Origin: Bradyrhizobium sp. SK17
GTDB lineage: Bacteria > Pseudomonadota > Alphaproteobacteria > Rhizobiales > Xanthobacteraceae
Direction: 5' to 3'
DNA: 64,000 nucleotides
NCBI RefSeq assembly: GCF_002831585.1
Contig: NZ_CP025113.1
Span: 3,115,001 to 3,179,000, forward strand
Part shown: positions 8,588 to 16,504 of the stretch, piece by piece
How the letters are laid out: every line of letters starts with the position of its first letter
Numbering within the stretch: the stretch's first letter is position 1
The notes under the pieces: model-generated
The model's input: the letters and a program-made list of their open reading frames with translations, nothing else
Database searches by the model: none
Told to the model about the DNA's origin: nothing
Made by a program: the position numbers and the translations under genes

Positions 8588-10375
8588 ATGCTGTCCACCC
8601 GTTTCAACCGCCTGACGATTGCCCTTCTCGCTGCCGCGGCGCTTGCCGTGCCTGCGCAGCTTGCGGCGCAAACGCCGGACCATCCGACCGACAATACCGC
8701 GCAATTCCCGACCAAGAACGACCTGAAGTCGCTGACCACCGCCGGCAGCTATCTGGCAGCCCGGCATGCCAGCGTCGAGCGCGATGCGTCTTCGGCTGCG
8801 GCATTCTACCGCTCGGCGCTGCGCACCGACCCGAAGAACTCCGAATTGCTCGATCGCGCCTTCATCTCCTCGCTCGCCGACGGCGACATCGAGGAGGCGG
8901 TCAAGCTCGCCGATCGCATCCTGACCCAGGACAAGGCCAACCGCGTCGCCCGCCTCGTGGTCGGCGTGCGCGACCTCAAGCTGAAGAAATACGCCGCCGC
9001 GCAGGCCAACATCAACCAGTCGGTCCGCGGCCCGATCACCGATCTGGTCGCCACGCTGCTGTCGGCCTGGGCCGCCGCTGGCGCCGGTGACAGCAAGGCC
9101 GCGGTCGCCTCGATCGACAAGCTGACCGGTCCGGAATGGTATCCGATCTTCAAGGACCTGCATGCCGGCATGATCTACGAGTTCGCCGGCAAGGAGAAGG
9201 ATGCCGGCACGCGCTTCGAGCGCGTCTACAAGCTCGACGATTCGATGCTGCGCACGGTCGACGAATACGCGCGCTGGACCTCGCGCAACAAGGACGCCGC
9301 CGCCGCCACCGCGATCTACGAGGCGTTCGACAAGAAGCTGCCGCGCCATCCGCTGGTGCTCGACGGCATCAAGGAGACCAAGGCCGGCAAGAAGCTGCCG
9401 CCGCTGGTCGACAGCCCGCAGGCCGGCGCCGCCGAGGCGCTCTACGGCATCGGCGCCACGCTGACCCGCCGCGGCGGCGAGGACCTCGCGCTGGTCTATC
9501 TGCAACTCGCGCTCTATCTGCAACCGAACCATCCGCTGGCGCTGCTCTCGCTCGCCGATCTCTATGAGTCGGTGAAGAAGCCGCAGATGGCGATCAAGGT
9601 CTACGAGCGGATGCCGGCGTCCTCGCCGCTGAAGCGCAATGCCCAGATCCAGCTCGCGACCAATCTCGACGCCGCCGACCGCAGCGACGAGGCGATCAAG
9701 ATCCTCAAGGAGGTCACCGCGGATCAGCCGAAGGACATCGAGGCGATCCTGGCGCTCGGCAATATCGAGCGCGGCCGCAAGAAGTTCGCCGACTGCGCCA
9801 CCACCTATTCGCAGGCGATCGACGCGCTGCCGGCCGGCGGCGGCGACAAGAACGCCTGGGTCACCTACTATTACCGCGGCATCTGCGAGGAGCGCTCCAA
9901 GCAGTGGAACAAGGCCGAGGCCGACATGCGCAAGGCGCTCGAGTTGCAGCCCGAGCAGCCGCATGTGCTGAACTATCTCGGCTATTCCTGGATCGACCAG
10001 GGCATCAACCTCGACGAAGGCATGAAGATGATCAAGCGTGCCGTCGATCAGCGCCCTGACGACGGCTACATCGTCGACTCGCTCGGCTGGGCCTACTACC
10101 GCATCGGCAATTACGACGAGGCGGTGAAGAACCTCGAGCGCGCGATCGATCTGAAGCCGGAAGATCCGACCATCAACGACCATCTCGGCGACGCCTATTG
10201 GCGCGTCGGCCGCAAGCTGGAAGCCAAGTTCCAGTGGGCGCATGCCCGCGACCTGAAGCCCGAGCCGGAAGAGCTGCCGAAGATCCAGGCCAAGATCGAC
10301 AACGGCCTGCCGGACGACACCTCGAACGCCGCCGCCGCCGACAAGAAGAAGGACGACGACGGCAAGGGCGGCTAG
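8588..10375 (+). CDS. Exported tetratricopeptide-repeat protein
   Basis: A 595-residue protein. From the ATG at 8588 it begins MLSTRFNRLTIALLAAAALA and continues to a cleavage-like AQLAAQ, a clear signal peptide. The rest is alpha-helical TPR repeats: recognisable units include NAWVTYYYRGICEERSKQWN, PHVLNYLGYSWIDQGINLDE, YIVDSLGWAYYRIGNYDEAV and PTINDHLGDAYWRVGRKLEA. Such proteins are scaffolds; homologues in alphaproteobacteria are periplasmic or outer-membrane lipoprotein-like, but no lipobox Cys is present here. It ends in a Lys/Asp-rich tail. Upstream sequence has GGAG about 14 bases before the ATG. The gene may be co-transcribed with ispE 250 bases downstream, but a repeat separates them. 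Confidence 0.85.
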   Translation: MLSTRFNRLTIALLAAAALAVPAQLAAQTPDHPTDNTAQFPTKNDLKSLTTAGSYLAARHASVERDASSAAAFYRSALRTDPKNSELLDRAFISSLADGDIEEAVKLADRILTQDKANRVARLVVGVRDLKLKKYAAAQANINQSVRGPITDLVATLLSAWAAAGAGDSKAAVASIDKLTGPEWYPIFKDLHAGMIYEFAGKEKDAGTRFERVYKLDDSMLRTVDEYARWTSRNKDAAAATAIYEAFDKKLPRHPLVLDGIKETKAGKKLPPLVDSPQAGAAEALYGIGATLTRRGGEDLALVYLQLALYLQPNHPLALLSLADLYESVKKPQMAIKVYERMPASSPLKRNAQIQLATNLDAADRSDEAIKILKEVTADQPKDIEAILALGNIERGRKKFADCATTYSQAIDALPAGGGDKNAWVTYYYRGICEERSKQWNKAEADMRKALELQPEQPHVLNYLGYSWIDQGINLDEGMKMIKRAVDQRPDDGYIVDSLGWAYYRIGNYDEAVKNLERAIDLKPEDPTINDHLGDAYWRVGRKLEAKFQWAHARDLKPEPEELPKIQAKIDNGLPDDTSNAAAADKKKDDDGKGG

Positions 10376-10422
10376 GTAACAAGGGCGGCTAGGCAAGTCG
10401 CCAGCATCGCGTTGTCAGTTGA

Positions 10423-10510
10423 CGTCATGCCCGGGCTTGTCCCGGGCATCCACGTCTTTGGCCCACCAGCCCGGAAGCCCTCGATGGCCAGGACGAGCCC
10501 GGCCATGACG
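10423..10510. repeat. Intergenic palindromic repeat, family C (copy 1)
   Basis: Starts CGTCATGCCCGGGCTTGTCC, contains CATCCACGTCTT, and ends CCCGGCCATGACG. Ends are inverted repeats of each other. Related copies lie at 27455-27541 and 31073-31148. Confidence 0.8.
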
Positions 10511-10626
10511 ATTGCTGCGCGTCAATCGCCCCCAAATCCCGGAATTTCCATCCAAACAAAGGGATAGGATCGTGCGGCGATTTACGCTAATCGCATCGCA
10601 ATGTTTGTTTTGAGGGGTTTATCGCC

Positions 10627-11514
10627 GTGCCGGCGCTGATTGAAGCAGGGCGTGCCAAGGTCAACCTGACGCTCAGGGTTGTCGGGCGGCGCGTCGATGG
10701 GTTTCACGACCTGGAGAGCGTCGTCGCGTTTGCCGATTGCGCCGATCGTCTCACGCTCGAGCCGGGTCCCGAACTGTCGCTCTCGATGGCGGGACCGCTG
10801 GCCGACGCCTGCGGCGATACCTCCGATAATCTGGTGCTCAAGGCCGCCCGCCTGCTCGGCGAGCGCGTCGCGGACCTCGAGGTCGGCCACTTCACGCTGG
10901 AGAAAGTGCTGCCGGTTGCGGCCGGCATTGGCGGCGGCTCGGCGGATGCCGCGGCCGCGCTGCGGCTGCTGGCGCGGCTCAACGAACTGTCGCTCGACGA
11001 TTCCAGGATCATGGAGGTCGCGCTTCAGACCGGCGCCGACGTGCCGGTCTGCGTCGCCTCGCGCGCCTGCGACATGACCGGCGTCGGCGAGGGCTTGCTG
11101 CCGCTCGACCTGCCGGAAATGCCGGCCGTGCTGGTCAACCCGCGCGTGCCGGTTGCGACCAAGGATGTCTTCAATGCGCTCGGCCTGCGCCACGGCGAAC
11201 TCCTGATCGGCGCCACCGATGTGGTGATGCAGGCACCATCCTGGCCGGCCGCCGGCCGCGTGGTCGACGACTGGATCGCGGCGCTCAGGCGCGGCACCAA
11301 CGATCTCGAGGTCCCTGCCGCGCGCATCGAGCCCGTGATCAGCGACGTGCTGTCCGCGTTGCGCACGACCGGCAACGTTCGCCTGGTCCGCATGTCGGGC
11401 TCCGGCGCGACCTGCTTTGCGATCTACGCCACCGACGCCGACGCTCAGGCCGCCGGCGAAAGGCTCCGTGCGCTGCATCCCGGCTGGTGGGTGCATGCGG
11501 GCACGCTGAGCTAG
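10627..11514 (+). CDS. ispE: 4-diphosphocytidyl-2-C-methyl-D-erythritol kinase
   Basis: A 295-residue GHMP kinase that phosphorylates CDP-methylerythritol in the non-mevalonate isoprenoid pathway. AKVNLTLRVVGRRVDGFHDL is the N-terminal substrate-binding motif (Lys plus the G-[FY]-H element). LPVAAGIGGGSADAAAAL is the glycine-rich ATP loop, and RMSGSGATCFAIYA the C-terminal GHMP motif. The start is GTG at 10627; GHMP enzymes begin about 8-10 residues before the AK-N motif, which fits. It is commonly found next to TPR-protein genes in Bradyrhizobium-like genomes. Cytoplasmic. Confidence 0.95.
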   Translation: MPALIEAGRAKVNLTLRVVGRRVDGFHDLESVVAFADCADRLTLEPGPELSLSMAGPLADACGDTSDNLVLKAARLLGERVADLEVGHFTLEKVLPVAAGIGGGSADAAAALRLLARLNELSLDDSRIMEVALQTGADVPVCVASRACDMTGVGEGLLPLDLPEMPAVLVNPRVPVATKDVFNALGLRHGELLIGATDVVMQAPSWPAAGRVVDDWIAALRRGTNDLEVPAARIEPVISDVLSALRTTGNVRLVRMSGSGATCFAIYATDADAQAAGERLRALHPGWWVHAGTLS

Positions 11515-11530
11515 GGGACTCATTCTCTCT

Positions 11531-11573
11531 CCGTCATTCTGGGGCTCGCGCTTCGCGCGCCCCGGAATGACGG
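11531..11573. repeat. Hairpin repeat after ispE
   Basis: CCGTCATTC...GAATGACGG ends enclose a GC-rich stem (GGGGCTCGCGC/GCGCGCCCC). A long intergenic hairpin 16 bases after the ispE stop; possibly a transcription end or mRNA stabiliser. Confidence 0.6.
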
Positions 11574-11687
11574 CGTCGAGAGGGCTGCGACAAATCACCC
11601 CGACGAGCAAAATTTCGCTTCGTGTTTGATCCAACTCGGACAGATCGCGTCGCGAGAATGCAAATTCGTGACTCGGTGGCCGCGCAA

Positions 11688-11736
11688 CACATTCGGTGTC
11701 GTCCTGGCTTTCGCCAGGACGACACCGGGGAATGTG
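11688..11736. repeat. Inverted repeat in the ispE-lactonase gap
   Basis: The arms CACATTCGGTGTCGTCCTGGC and its near complement enclose a TTTC loop, giving a ~22-bp imperfect hairpin. The remaining bases of the 366-base gap between 11515 and 11880 hold no recognisable gene. Confidence 0.55.
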
Positions 11737-11880
11737 TCGAGCCATTCCCCCAACGCCGGGCAGCGTTGCAGCCCGTCTTGCTTGGCAAGCCAAACCCCGT
11801 TTGCCATAACGGGATGAAACAACAACGTTGCGCGTGCGGGACCGTTGGACCGCCGGCAGCCAAAGAGCCGGGAGGATGCC

Positions 11881-12807
11881 ATGGCCAATATCCGAGTTCT
11901 CGCCACCGATCTCGAGTTTCCCGAAGGTCCGGTCGTGATGCCGGACGGGTCGGTCGTGCTGGTCGAAATCCGCGGCCAGCGGCTGACCCGGGTGTATCCC
12001 GACGGGCGCAAGGAGATCGTCGCCAAGGTGCCGGGCGGCCCGAATGGCGCGGCGCTCGGCCCCGACGGCAAGATGTACATCTGCAACAATGGCGGCTTCT
12101 CCTGGATACCGACCCGCAACATGATCATGCCGGGGCCGCAGCCGGAGGATTATCTCGGTGGCTCGATCCAGCGCGTCGACCTGCAATCCGGCAAGCTCGA
12201 GACCGTGGTGGCGAAATGCGGCGAGCACGAGCTGCGCGGGCCGAACGACCTGGTGTTCGACAGGCAGGGCGGCCTGTGGTTCTCCGATCTCGGCAAGCGC
12301 CGCGCCCGCGACATGGATGTCGGCGCGTTCTACTATCTGAAGCCCGGCATGAACGAGATCGTCGAGGCCGTGCACGGCATCTTGCCGGCCAACGGCATCG
12401 GCCTGTCGCCGGACGAGAAGACCGTCTACATCGCGGAAACGCCGACCGCGCGGCTGTGGGCCTATGAAGTGTCGGAGCCCGGCACGATCAAGCCGCGCGA
12501 CGTGATCTATCGCGGCGAACGCGGCAAGCCGATCGCGGGCCTCGGCGGCTACCAGATGTTCGACTCGCTCGCGGTCGAGGCCAACGGCAACGTCTGCGTC
12601 GCCACGCTGGTCTCGGGTTGCATCTCGGTGATCGCGCCCGACGGCACATTGGTCGAGCAGGTGCCGACCGGCGACCGCGTCACCACCAACATCGCCTTCG
12701 GCGGCCCCGACCTGAAGACCGCCTACATCACGCTGTCGGGCAAGGGCGAGCTGATCGCGATGGACTGGTCGCGGCCCGGATTGCCGCTGAATTTTCTGAA
12801 CAAGTGA
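11881..12807 (+). CDS. SMP-30/gluconolactonase/LRE family protein
   Basis: A 308-residue beta-propeller protein. LEFPEGPVVMPDGSVVLVEI carries the metal-ligand Glu of the family (FPEGP). LRGPNDLVFDRQGGLWFSD has the Asn/Asp pair, and GIGLSPDEKTVYIAETPTAR the remaining ligand region. Relatives hydrolyse sugar lactones or related esters using a divalent metal. GGGAGGATGCC gives a good ribosome-binding site for the ATG at 11881. No signal peptide, so cytoplasmic. Surrounding genes (GNAT, GMC oxidoreductase) hint at catabolism, but repeats separate them and an operon is not shown. Confidence 0.88.
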   Translation: MANIRVLATDLEFPEGPVVMPDGSVVLVEIRGQRLTRVYPDGRKEIVAKVPGGPNGAALGPDGKMYICNNGGFSWIPTRNMIMPGPQPEDYLGGSIQRVDLQSGKLETVVAKCGEHELRGPNDLVFDRQGGLWFSDLGKRRARDMDVGAFYYLKPGMNEIVEAVHGILPANGIGLSPDEKTVYIAETPTARLWAYEVSEPGTIKPRDVIYRGERGKPIAGLGGYQMFDSLAVEANGNVCVATLVSGCISVIAPDGTLVEQVPTGDRVTTNIAFGGPDLKTAYITLSGKGELIAMDWSRPGLPLNFLNK

Positions 12808-12817
12808 CGTAAGGAAC

Positions 12818-12938
12818 GTCATTGCGAGGAGCCAACGGGTCCGCGCGGAGCGCGGCCCGATGACAGGCTCCGCGACGACGCAATCCATCGATCTGCGTAT
12901 GTGGGCAGATGGATTGCTTCGCTTCGCTCGCAATGACG
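12818..12938. repeat. Intergenic palindromic repeat, family A (copy 2)
   Basis: Nearly identical to the copy at 2154-2276: starts CGTCATTGCGAGGAGCCAAC and ends GCTCGCAATGACG. Differences cluster in the centre of the element. Confidence 0.85.
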
Positions 12939-12975
12939 GATAAGGTCGCGCGGGATTACGGACAAAGGATACAAA

Positions 12976-13569
12976 ATGCCCTGGCTTGAACCGATCACCC
13001 TTCGCGGCCCCTATGCACGGCTCGAACCGCTGTCGCATGACCATCGCGACGGGCTGGTCGAGGCAGTGAAGGACGGCAGTCTCCCGAACCTCTGGTACAC
13101 CGCGATTCCTCAACCGGAGAACATGGCCAAGGAGATCGACCGCAGGCTCGGCTTGCAGGCGGCCGGATCGATGCTGCCCTTCACGGTGTTCGACGTCGAA
13201 GACCGGATCTCGGGCATGACGACCTACATGAACGTCGATACGGCGAACCGCCGCGTCGAGATCGGCTCGACCTGGTACGCGAGGCGTGTGCAGCGCAGCG
13301 CGGTCAACACGCAGTGCAAACTGCTGCTGCTCACCCATGCGTTCGAGAAGCTCGATTGCATCGCCGTCGAGTTCCGCACGCATTTCTTCAATCACCAGAG
13401 CCGTCGCGGCATCGAGCGCCTGGGTGCGAAGCAGGACGGCATCCTGCGCAGCCATCAGATCGCGCCCAACGGCACGTTGCGCGACACCGTGGTTTACAGC
13501 ATCATCGCCAGCGAGTGGCCGACGGTGAAGGCTCATCTGAACTATCAACTCCACGAAAAGGTGCGTTGA
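12976..13569 (+). CDS. GNAT-family N-acetyltransferase (RimJ/RimL-like)
   Basis: A 197-residue protein. ITLRGPYARLEPLSHDHRDG is the typical N-terminal strand of RimJ/RimL-type GNAT enzymes, and VEIGSTWYARRVQRSAVNTQ covers the acetyl-CoA-binding region. The latter has RRVQRSAVN in place of the usual Q/RxxGxG/A glycine loop. LDCIAVEFRTHFFNHQSRRG followed by ERLGAKQDGILR matches the C-terminal half. The acceptor (protein N-terminus, small amine or antibiotic) cannot be told from sequence. It ends 28 bases before the GMC oxidoreductase start on the same strand, so the two may be co-transcribed. Confidence 0.85.
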   Translation: MPWLEPITLRGPYARLEPLSHDHRDGLVEAVKDGSLPNLWYTAIPQPENMAKEIDRRLGLQAAGSMLPFTVFDVEDRISGMTTYMNVDTANRRVEIGSTWYARRVQRSAVNTQCKLLLLTHAFEKLDCIAVEFRTHFFNHQSRRGIERLGAKQDGILRSHQIAPNGTLRDTVVYSIIASEWPTVKAHLNYQLHEKVR

Positions 13570-13597
13570 CCTCGACGTCATCGCCAGAAACGAGACG

Positions 13598-15241
13598 ATG
13601 GAAACGTTCGATTATGTGATCATCGGCGCAGGCTCCGCCGGGAGCGTGCTGACCAACCGGTTGAGTGAAGACGCGGGCACAAGGGTGTGCGTGCTGGAGG
13701 CGGGGCCGAGCGACTGGCATCCCTACATCCATTTGCCCGCCGGCTTCATCAAGACCTTCCACATGAAGAGCGTGAACTGGGCCTACCAGCAGGAGGTGGG
13801 TCCCTACACTGGCGGCCGCAGCATCTACGCGCCGCGCGGCAAGACGCTCGGCGGCTCGTCCTCGATCAACGGCCACATCTACAACCGCGGCCAGCGCCAG
13901 GATTTCGACACCTGGGCGCAACTCGGCAATCGCGGCTGGGGCTATCCGGACGTGCTGCCGTATTTCCGGCGCATGGAGAGACGGATCGGCGAGGGCGACG
14001 ACACCTATCGCGGTCGCGACGGCAATCTCACCGTCACCACGATGGACTGGCAGGATCCGCTCTGCGAGGCCTTCATGGCCGGCGCGGTCTCGCTCGGCAT
14101 TCCGCGCAATCCTGATTACAACGGCCAGATCCAGGAAGGCGTGTCGTACTGCCAGCGCACCATCCTGAACGGCCGCCGGGTCAGTGCCGCGACCGCGTTC
14201 CTGCATCCGGCGCGCCGCCGTCCCAATGTCGACGTGCGCACGCATGCCCATGTCACCGGCATCGTCTTCGAGGGCAAGCGCGCGGTCGGCGTGCGTTACA
14301 ACCGCGGCGGCAAGCACGGCGATCCCCTCGAGATCCGCGCCACCAAGGAGGTCATCCTGTCCGGCGGCGCGTACAACTCGCCGCAGCTATTGCAGCTCTC
14401 CGGCGTCGGCTCGCCCGAGCTGTTGCAGGCGCACGGCATCGAGGTCCGCCACGCGCTGCCGGGTGTCGGCGAAGGCTTGCAGGACCACTACGCGCCGCGC
14501 TCGGTGGCGCGGGTCAAGAACATCCGGACCATCAACGAGATGCGGCGCGGCCTCAGCCTGTGGGGCGAGGCGATCAAATGGGCGACGACGCGGCGCGGCC
14601 TGCTGTCGCTGTCGCCGACCATGGTGTACTGCTTCTGGCATTCCGGCGAGACCACCGAGAGTTCCGATTTGCAGCTCACCTTCACGCCGGCAAGCTACAA
14701 GGAAGGCGTGCAGGGCCAGCTCGAGGACGAGCCCGGCATGACGGTGGCGTCATGGCAGCAGCGGCCGGAGAGCCGCGGCTTTGTCCGCATCCGCTCGGCC
14801 GATCCGTTCGCGCCGCCGATCATCCAGACCAACTATCTCGCCGAGGAGATCGACCGTCGCGTCGTCGTCGCCGGCATGAAGCTGGCGCGCCGGCTGCTCG
14901 CCTCCGAGCCGCTCAAGCCGTATTACGCCTATGAGGATTTTCCGGGTCCGAAGGTCACGAGCGACGATGAACTGCTCGCGGCCGCGACCCAGCGCGGCAC
15001 CACCACCTTCCATCCCGGCTGCACCTGCCGGATGGGACCGGCCGACGCGCCGTGGGCCGTGGTCGACGACCAGCTCCGGGTCCACGGCATGGAGGGCCTG
15101 CGCGTGATCGACGCCTCGATCATGCCGCGCATGATCTCCGCCAACCTCAACGCCTCCACCCTGATGATTGCCGACAAGGCCTCCGACATGATCCGCGGCA
15201 AGACGCCGGAGGCCGCGGCGAAACTGCCGGAGTACGCGTGA
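13598..15241 (+). CDS. GMC-family FAD oxidoreductase (choline dehydrogenase-like)
   Basis: A 547-residue flavoprotein. DYVIIGAGSAGSVLTNRLSE at the N-terminus is the FAD-binding Rossmann motif. GKTLGGSSSINGHIYNRGQ is GMC signature 1, and GGAYNSPQLLQLSGVG is signature 2. FHPGCTCRMG near the C-terminus has the catalytic His, and DASIMPRMISANLNASTLMI is the FAD-contacting tail. The family oxidises alcohols to aldehydes. It resembles BetA, but no betaine genes (betB, betI) are adjacent, so the substrate is open. It is probably transcribed with the GNAT gene 28 bases upstream. Confidence 0.92.
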   Translation: METFDYVIIGAGSAGSVLTNRLSEDAGTRVCVLEAGPSDWHPYIHLPAGFIKTFHMKSVNWAYQQEVGPYTGGRSIYAPRGKTLGGSSSINGHIYNRGQRQDFDTWAQLGNRGWGYPDVLPYFRRMERRIGEGDDTYRGRDGNLTVTTMDWQDPLCEAFMAGAVSLGIPRNPDYNGQIQEGVSYCQRTILNGRRVSAATAFLHPARRRPNVDVRTHAHVTGIVFEGKRAVGVRYNRGGKHGDPLEIRATKEVILSGGAYNSPQLLQLSGVGSPELLQAHGIEVRHALPGVGEGLQDHYAPRSVARVKNIRTINEMRRGLSLWGEAIKWATTRRGLLSLSPTMVYCFWHSGETTESSDLQLTFTPASYKEGVQGQLEDEPGMTVASWQQRPESRGFVRIRSADPFAPPIIQTNYLAEEIDRRVVVAGMKLARRLLASEPLKPYYAYEDFPGPKVTSDDELLAAATQRGTTTFHPGCTCRMGPADAPWAVVDDQLRVHGMEGLRVIDASIMPRMISANLNASTLMIADKASDMIRGKTPEAAAKLPEYA

Positions 15242-15270
15242 GGGGATCGATACGCACGACGATAATCGTT

Positions 15271-15378
15271 CAATGTCGTCCCGGCGAAGGCCGGGACCCA
15301 TAACCACCGATGCTGATTGTTGAGCGTTAGTGGAATGACGAGTCCCGTCGACAACATCCGCCGCGGAGTATGGGTCCC
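15271..15378. repeat. Left part of a palindromic repeat split by the IS30 element
   Basis: The left end reads TGTCGTCCCGGCGAAGGCC and continues GGGACCCATA. After a central region it returns to GTATGGGTCCC, where the insertion interrupts it. The missing right end, TCCCGGCCTTCGCCGGGACGAC, is found beyond the element at 16415-16436. Joining both sides restores a symmetric repeat. Confidence 0.8.
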
Positions 15379-16414
15379 CTGAGTTCACAAACGAAGTGCA
15401 ACACTTCCATCTGGAGGTGTTGCCATGGGGCGGACTTACAAGCAGCTCTGCCTGGAGGAGCGATGCGAGATTGCCAGGCTTTCGGCCGGTGGCAGCTCGA
15501 TCCGGCAAATCGCGGCAGCTTTGGATCGCCCGCCATCAACGATCTCTCGGGAGCTGAACCGCAATTCTGGCGTTCAGGTCGGTTACAAGCCCAGCTATGC
15601 CCAGCAACAGATGCGAGCGCGGCGCTGGACGGGCTCTCGCCTCGAACGAGAGCACGGCCTGCGCTGCGCGGTGTTGGAACGTCTTGGTTGGGGCTGGTCG
15701 CCCGAGCAGGTCGCCGGCCGGCTGGCGCGTGAGCACGGCCGCAGGGTGATCTCCTATGAGAGCATCTACCGCTTCATCTATGCCCAGCTCACCCGCACCT
15801 CGGACTTCAGCTGGCGACGCTATTTGCCGCGCGGCAAGAGCAAGCGCGGTCGTCGCGGCAAGCGGGGCGGCAGTCCCGCAAGCTTCATCGAAGGCCGTGT
15901 TTCGCTGGATCAGCGCCCCATCGAGGTCGCCGATCGCAAGACCCCGGGCCATTGGGAGGCCGACCTCATGATGTTCTCCAAATACGGTCAGCAGATCTTG
16001 GCCGTGCATGAGCGCACCTCCCGCCTGTTGCTCGGCGTCCCCCTCGCAAGCAAGCTCGCCTCCGGCGTCGCCCACCATCTCGTGCGCCTGTTCGAGGTCC
16101 TGCCACAACCGATCCGCCGGACCGTCACCTTCGACAACGGCACCGAGTTCGCAGCTCACCTTTCCTTGCAAAGCCTCTTGATCAAGACGTTCTTCTGCGA
16201 TCCCCACGCCCCCTGGCAGAAAGGTGGCATCGAGAACGCCATCGGCCGCATGCGCCGCTTCATCCCACGCAACACCGACCTTGAGAAGCTGCCGACCCGC
16301 CGCCTTCGCAAGTCCATCGCCGCCTACAACAACACCCCGCGCAAATGCCTTGACTTCAAGACCCCGACAGAGGTCTTTGCTGCTCAAGTGTTGCACTTCG
16401 AGTGTGAATCCACC
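15379..16414 (+). mobile_element. IS30-family insertion sequence, complete
   Basis: The core inverted repeats are TTCACAAACGAAGTGCAACA (15384 onward) and the inverse of TGTTGCACTTCGAGTGTGAA (16389-16408), matching at all but two or three positions over 23 bases. Weaker similarity extends outward by four bases. The flanks carry a short direct repeat, TCCC, at 15375-15378 and 16415-16418, as expected from target duplication. The length is about 1036 bases with one transposase gene. The exact ends are uncertain by a few bases. The target is the centre-right of a palindromic repeat, in line with the preference of IS30 elements for symmetric GC-rich sites. Confidence 0.85.
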
Positions 16415-16504
16415 TCCCGGCCTTCGCCGGGACGACGGCGGTGGTGTGGCCCTTCGCTGACGGCAAAGAAGCAGCTCAGCCGTAGACGAACGCCTTGTCC
16501 TTGA
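15425..16504 (+). CDS. IS30-family transposase
   Basis: A 359-residue reading frame. YKQLCLEERCEIARLSAGGS and IRQIAAALDRPPSTISRELN form the N-terminal helix-turn-helix typical of IS30. The DDE catalytic core is visible: GHWEADLMM (first Asp), VTFDNGTEF (second Asp) and KGGIENAIGRMRRF (Glu). IAAYNNTPRKCLDFKTPTEV is the conserved C-terminal end. There is no in-frame stop before the right inverted repeat. The frame continues about 30 codons past the element into flanking DNA, so the last residues are host-derived. The ATG at 15425 lies 45 bases inside the left end. No frameshift or lost catalytic residue is seen, so it may still be active. Confidence 0.93.
   Translation: MGRTYKQLCLEERCEIARLSAGGSSIRQIAAALDRPPSTISRELNRNSGVQVGYKPSYAQQQMRARRWTGSRLEREHGLRCAVLERLGWGWSPEQVAGRLAREHGRRVISYESIYRFIYAQLTRTSDFSWRRYLPRGKSKRGRRGKRGGSPASFIEGRVSLDQRPIEVADRKTPGHWEADLMMFSKYGQQILAVHERTSRLLLGVPLASKLASGVAHHLVRLFEVLPQPIRRTVTFDNGTEFAAHLSLQSLLIKTFFCDPHAPWQKGGIENAIGRMRRFIPRNTDLEKLPTRRLRKSIAAYNNTPRKCLDFKTPTEVFAAQVLHFECESTSRPSPGRRRWCGPSLTAKKQLSRRRTPCP

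Noticed and set aside
13598..15241. Naming the GMC oxidoreductase betA (choline dehydrogenase)
   Set aside because: Family motifs are present, but no betaine pathway genes are nearby and GMC members share these motifs across many substrates.
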